Of a DNA stretch of 64,000 nt, positions 62,931 to 64,000 are shown piece by piece (the first letter of the stretch is position 1; every line of letters starts with the position of its first letter). Below the pieces are notes generated by a model. The model was not told where the DNA came from and searched no databases. It saw only the letters and a list, made by a program, of their open reading frames with translations. A program made the translations under genes and the position numbers. This DNA comes from an uncultured Clostridia bacterium (GTDB lineage Bacteria > Bacillota > Clostridia > JAAYHZ01), in assembly GCA_937894465.1 (NCBI GenBank), contig CALCRE010000133.1, positions 1 to 64,000 on the forward strand, in the 5' to 3' direction.

Positions 62931-63413
62931 TTACAGAGCTACGTGAGAAATTTCTTCTATTTCAATGACGAGTTCCTTTTCAATTCTGGTAATGTCATCT
63001 GCAATATCTTCCACCGTTTCACCGGGCATAACCTGACGGTTGTATTTTACATACCCTTTACCGCCCTTTTGCCCCCTATTTCTAGGTTGCTTACTGTAGA
63101 ACTCCTGCTTTTTAGCTCCTTGTTTGTTCTGGTTCTGATTTTGATTGGGAATTTGAGCTTGACTTGAGTTCTGCGCTTGGTTTTGGCTTTGATTTTGATC
63201 CTTCTCTGTGCTTACTTGCTCTTTATTATACCGGTTATTATAGTTAGGTTTTCTATTGCGATTTCCCTGATTGTTTCTGTTGTTGCGATTGTTGTATCCG
63301 ACAGGTCGATTATTCGGCTTAGCGCTTCGAACCTCTCTTTTTTCCCCGGGATCTTCCTGTATTTTCGGGGTGTTTTCATTCACGTTGTTTGGTTTGTTAT
63401 TGGTCTCTGACAT
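62931..63413 (-). CDS. Asn/Gln/Arg-rich low-complexity protein
   Basis: A 160-residue protein. Residues 1-110 are disordered and dominated by Asn, Gln, Arg and Lys: RPVGYNNRNNRNNQGNRNRK, SQNQAQNSSQ and NQNQNQNKQG. A short ordered tail follows (KGYVKYNRQVMPGETVEDIADDITRIEKELVIEIEEISHV). The ATG at 63413 follows GGGAGG and a consensus-like promoter lies upstream. The composition resembles RNA-binding or condensate-forming proteins; function is unknown. It heads the yaaO-tmk-darA-holB run. Confidence 0.7.
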   Translation of the reverse strand: MSETNNKPNNVNENTPKIQEDPGEKREVRSAKPNNRPVGYNNRNNRNNQGNRNRKPNYNNRYNKEQVSTEKDQNQSQNQAQNSSQAQIPNQNQNQNKQGAKKQEFYSKQPRNRGQKGGKGYVKYNRQVMPGETVEDIADDITRIEKELVIEIEEISHVAL

Positions 63414-63440
63414 AGATTCCTCCCTGTAAATATTACGAAT

Positions 63441-63469
63441 ATTATAGCATATCACCGGTACCATTGCAA
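63441..63469 (-). promoter_or_regulatory. promoter of the tmk-darA-holB operon
   Basis: Minus strand: -35 TTGCAA (63464-63469), 17-base spacer, -10 TATAAT (63441-63446), about 28 bp before the ATG of the Asn/Gln-rich protein. Confidence 0.75.
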
Positions 63470-63508
63470 AATGTATTACCTTAGGGGTATCAGCTGATCT
63501 TTAGATAT

Positions 63509-64000
63509 CTAATCCAACAATATTTCACCGGATATAATATCGGTTATGGTGCCATCTTGCTTTCTTACCGTAAGTGCACCATCTTGCCGGATATCGAGGG
63601 CCATTACCGGCTCCTTCTTTCCGTTTATAGTGGTCAGTATGGTTCTTCCTAACGTAATGGAATAAGATTTCCAGCAGTCAATAATCTTTTTTGTTTCACC
63701 CTTTTCCAAATATGAGAAATACAGCTGTAATTGATCAATGAGAGCAGCGGCCATTACCGACATATTCACGTTTTTCCCGGATTCTATCCTCAAAGAAGTT
63801 GCGGAATTTTCCAAATCCGGTCCAAAATCTTCCTTGGTCTGTGACATATTCAAACCTACACCTACAACTACAAAATCAATGCGTGTTTCTTCAAAAACGG
63901 TTTCGGTTAAAATACCACATACCTTTTTTCCATGGATCAAGATATCGTTTGGCCACTTGATTCCTGCATCAAAACCTTGTTCTATTAGTAATTCGCAAAC
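63509..64000 (-). CDS. birA: biotin-protein ligase BirA, C-terminal part
   Basis: About 163 residues are visible; the N-terminus lies beyond the right edge. The catalytic domain segment GIKWPNDILIHGKKVCGIL is followed by VVVGVGLNMSQ, then a C-terminal SH3-like domain (LGRTILTTINGKKEPVMALDIRQDGALTV). It activates biotin and attaches it to carboxylase carrier proteins; whether it also has the DNA-binding repressor domain cannot be seen. Confidence 0.93.
   Translation of the reverse strand, partial: VCELLIEQGFDAGIKWPNDILIHGKKVCGILTETVFEETRIDFVVVGVGLNMSQTKEDFGPDLENSATSLRIESGKNVNMSVMAAALIDQLQLYFSYLEKGETKKIIDCWKSYSITLGRTILTTINGKKEPVMALDIRQDGALTVRKQDGTITDIISGEILLD

Noticed and set aside
1..64000. 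tRNA, rRNA, CRISPR arrays, prophage or complete insertion sequences
   Set aside because: Looked for on both strands; no T-loop consensus, regular spacer array, integrase or transposase reading frame was seen.

Overview
The window looks like chromosome of a low-GC, anaerobic member of the Clostridia (Firmicutes). Pointers are AT-rich sequence with strong AGGAGG-type ribosome binding sites and frequent TTG/GTG starts, a tRNA-Tyr T-box leader on tyrS, a sensor-type [FeFe] hydrogenase with a SpoIIE-type phosphatase, an EFR1-type flavodoxin-ferredoxin, and the yaaO-tmk-darA-holB-ricT gene order known from Bacillus. I cannot name the genus. Most genes lie on the minus strand. I saw no rRNA, tRNA, CRISPR array or complete insertion sequence.

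Region 1 (1-9719) is one maltodextrin operon read right to left: LacI-type regulator, MalE lipoprotein, MalF, MalG, a GH13 alpha-amylase lipoprotein, MalQ and GlgP (cut by the left edge). It starts from a consensus promoter (TTGACA-17-TATAAT) with two overlapping palindromes just downstream of the -10, and has a strong stem-loop between malE and malF. The amylase trims dextrins at the cell surface, MalEFG imports them, and MalQ/GlgP turn them into glucose and glucose-1-phosphate. No MalK-type ATPase is present, so a shared one must be encoded elsewhere.

Region 2 (9800-22200) holds accessory genes: a DUF4143 ATPase, a decayed GPH sugar symporter with a broken companion gene, a nucleotidyltransferase-like protein with a YD-repeat-like partner, an ECF sigma/anti-sigma pair leading into a metallo-beta-lactamase-fold hydrolase, a VanZ-like protein, and a GH116 beta-glycosidase interrupted by a single in-frame stop.

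Region 3 (22200-33800) has tyrS with its T-box, a DUF3810-GNAT-DUF4085 set, an AlkZ-like winged-helix protein, and a patch of small mobile-looking genes (HD-CHAP fusion, Nudix, GNATs, DUF1801, a nitroreductase stub). A shrunken second copy of a membrane-protein/acetyltransferase locus lies at 28479-28841; the fuller copy is at 32361-33449.

Region 4 (33800-43820) is redox signalling and metal handling. It contains a sensor [FeFe] hydrogenase with PAS domain, a SpoIIE-type phosphatase, and two copies of a [2Fe-2S] thioredoxin-like protein produced by a tandem duplication that now brackets a lipoprotein. It also contains an EFR1 protein, a radical SAM protein, and an RIC-like protein / P1B-ATPase / HMA chaperone operon behind an FNR/HcpR-like palindrome.

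Region 5 (44000-55750) carries a TetR-controlled ABC exporter, a 7TM-DISM diguanylate cyclase, an acetyltransferase, a GNAT-Nudix fusion and a Na/Pi cotransporter, with several gene remnants between them. Region 6 (55757-64000) is conserved housekeeping: RlmD, MATE, RicT, HolB, DarA, Tmk, an Orn/Lys/Arg decarboxylase-family enzyme, an Asn/Gln-rich protein and BirA (cut by the right edge). At least a dozen decayed or truncated genes show that the accessory parts are being eroded.
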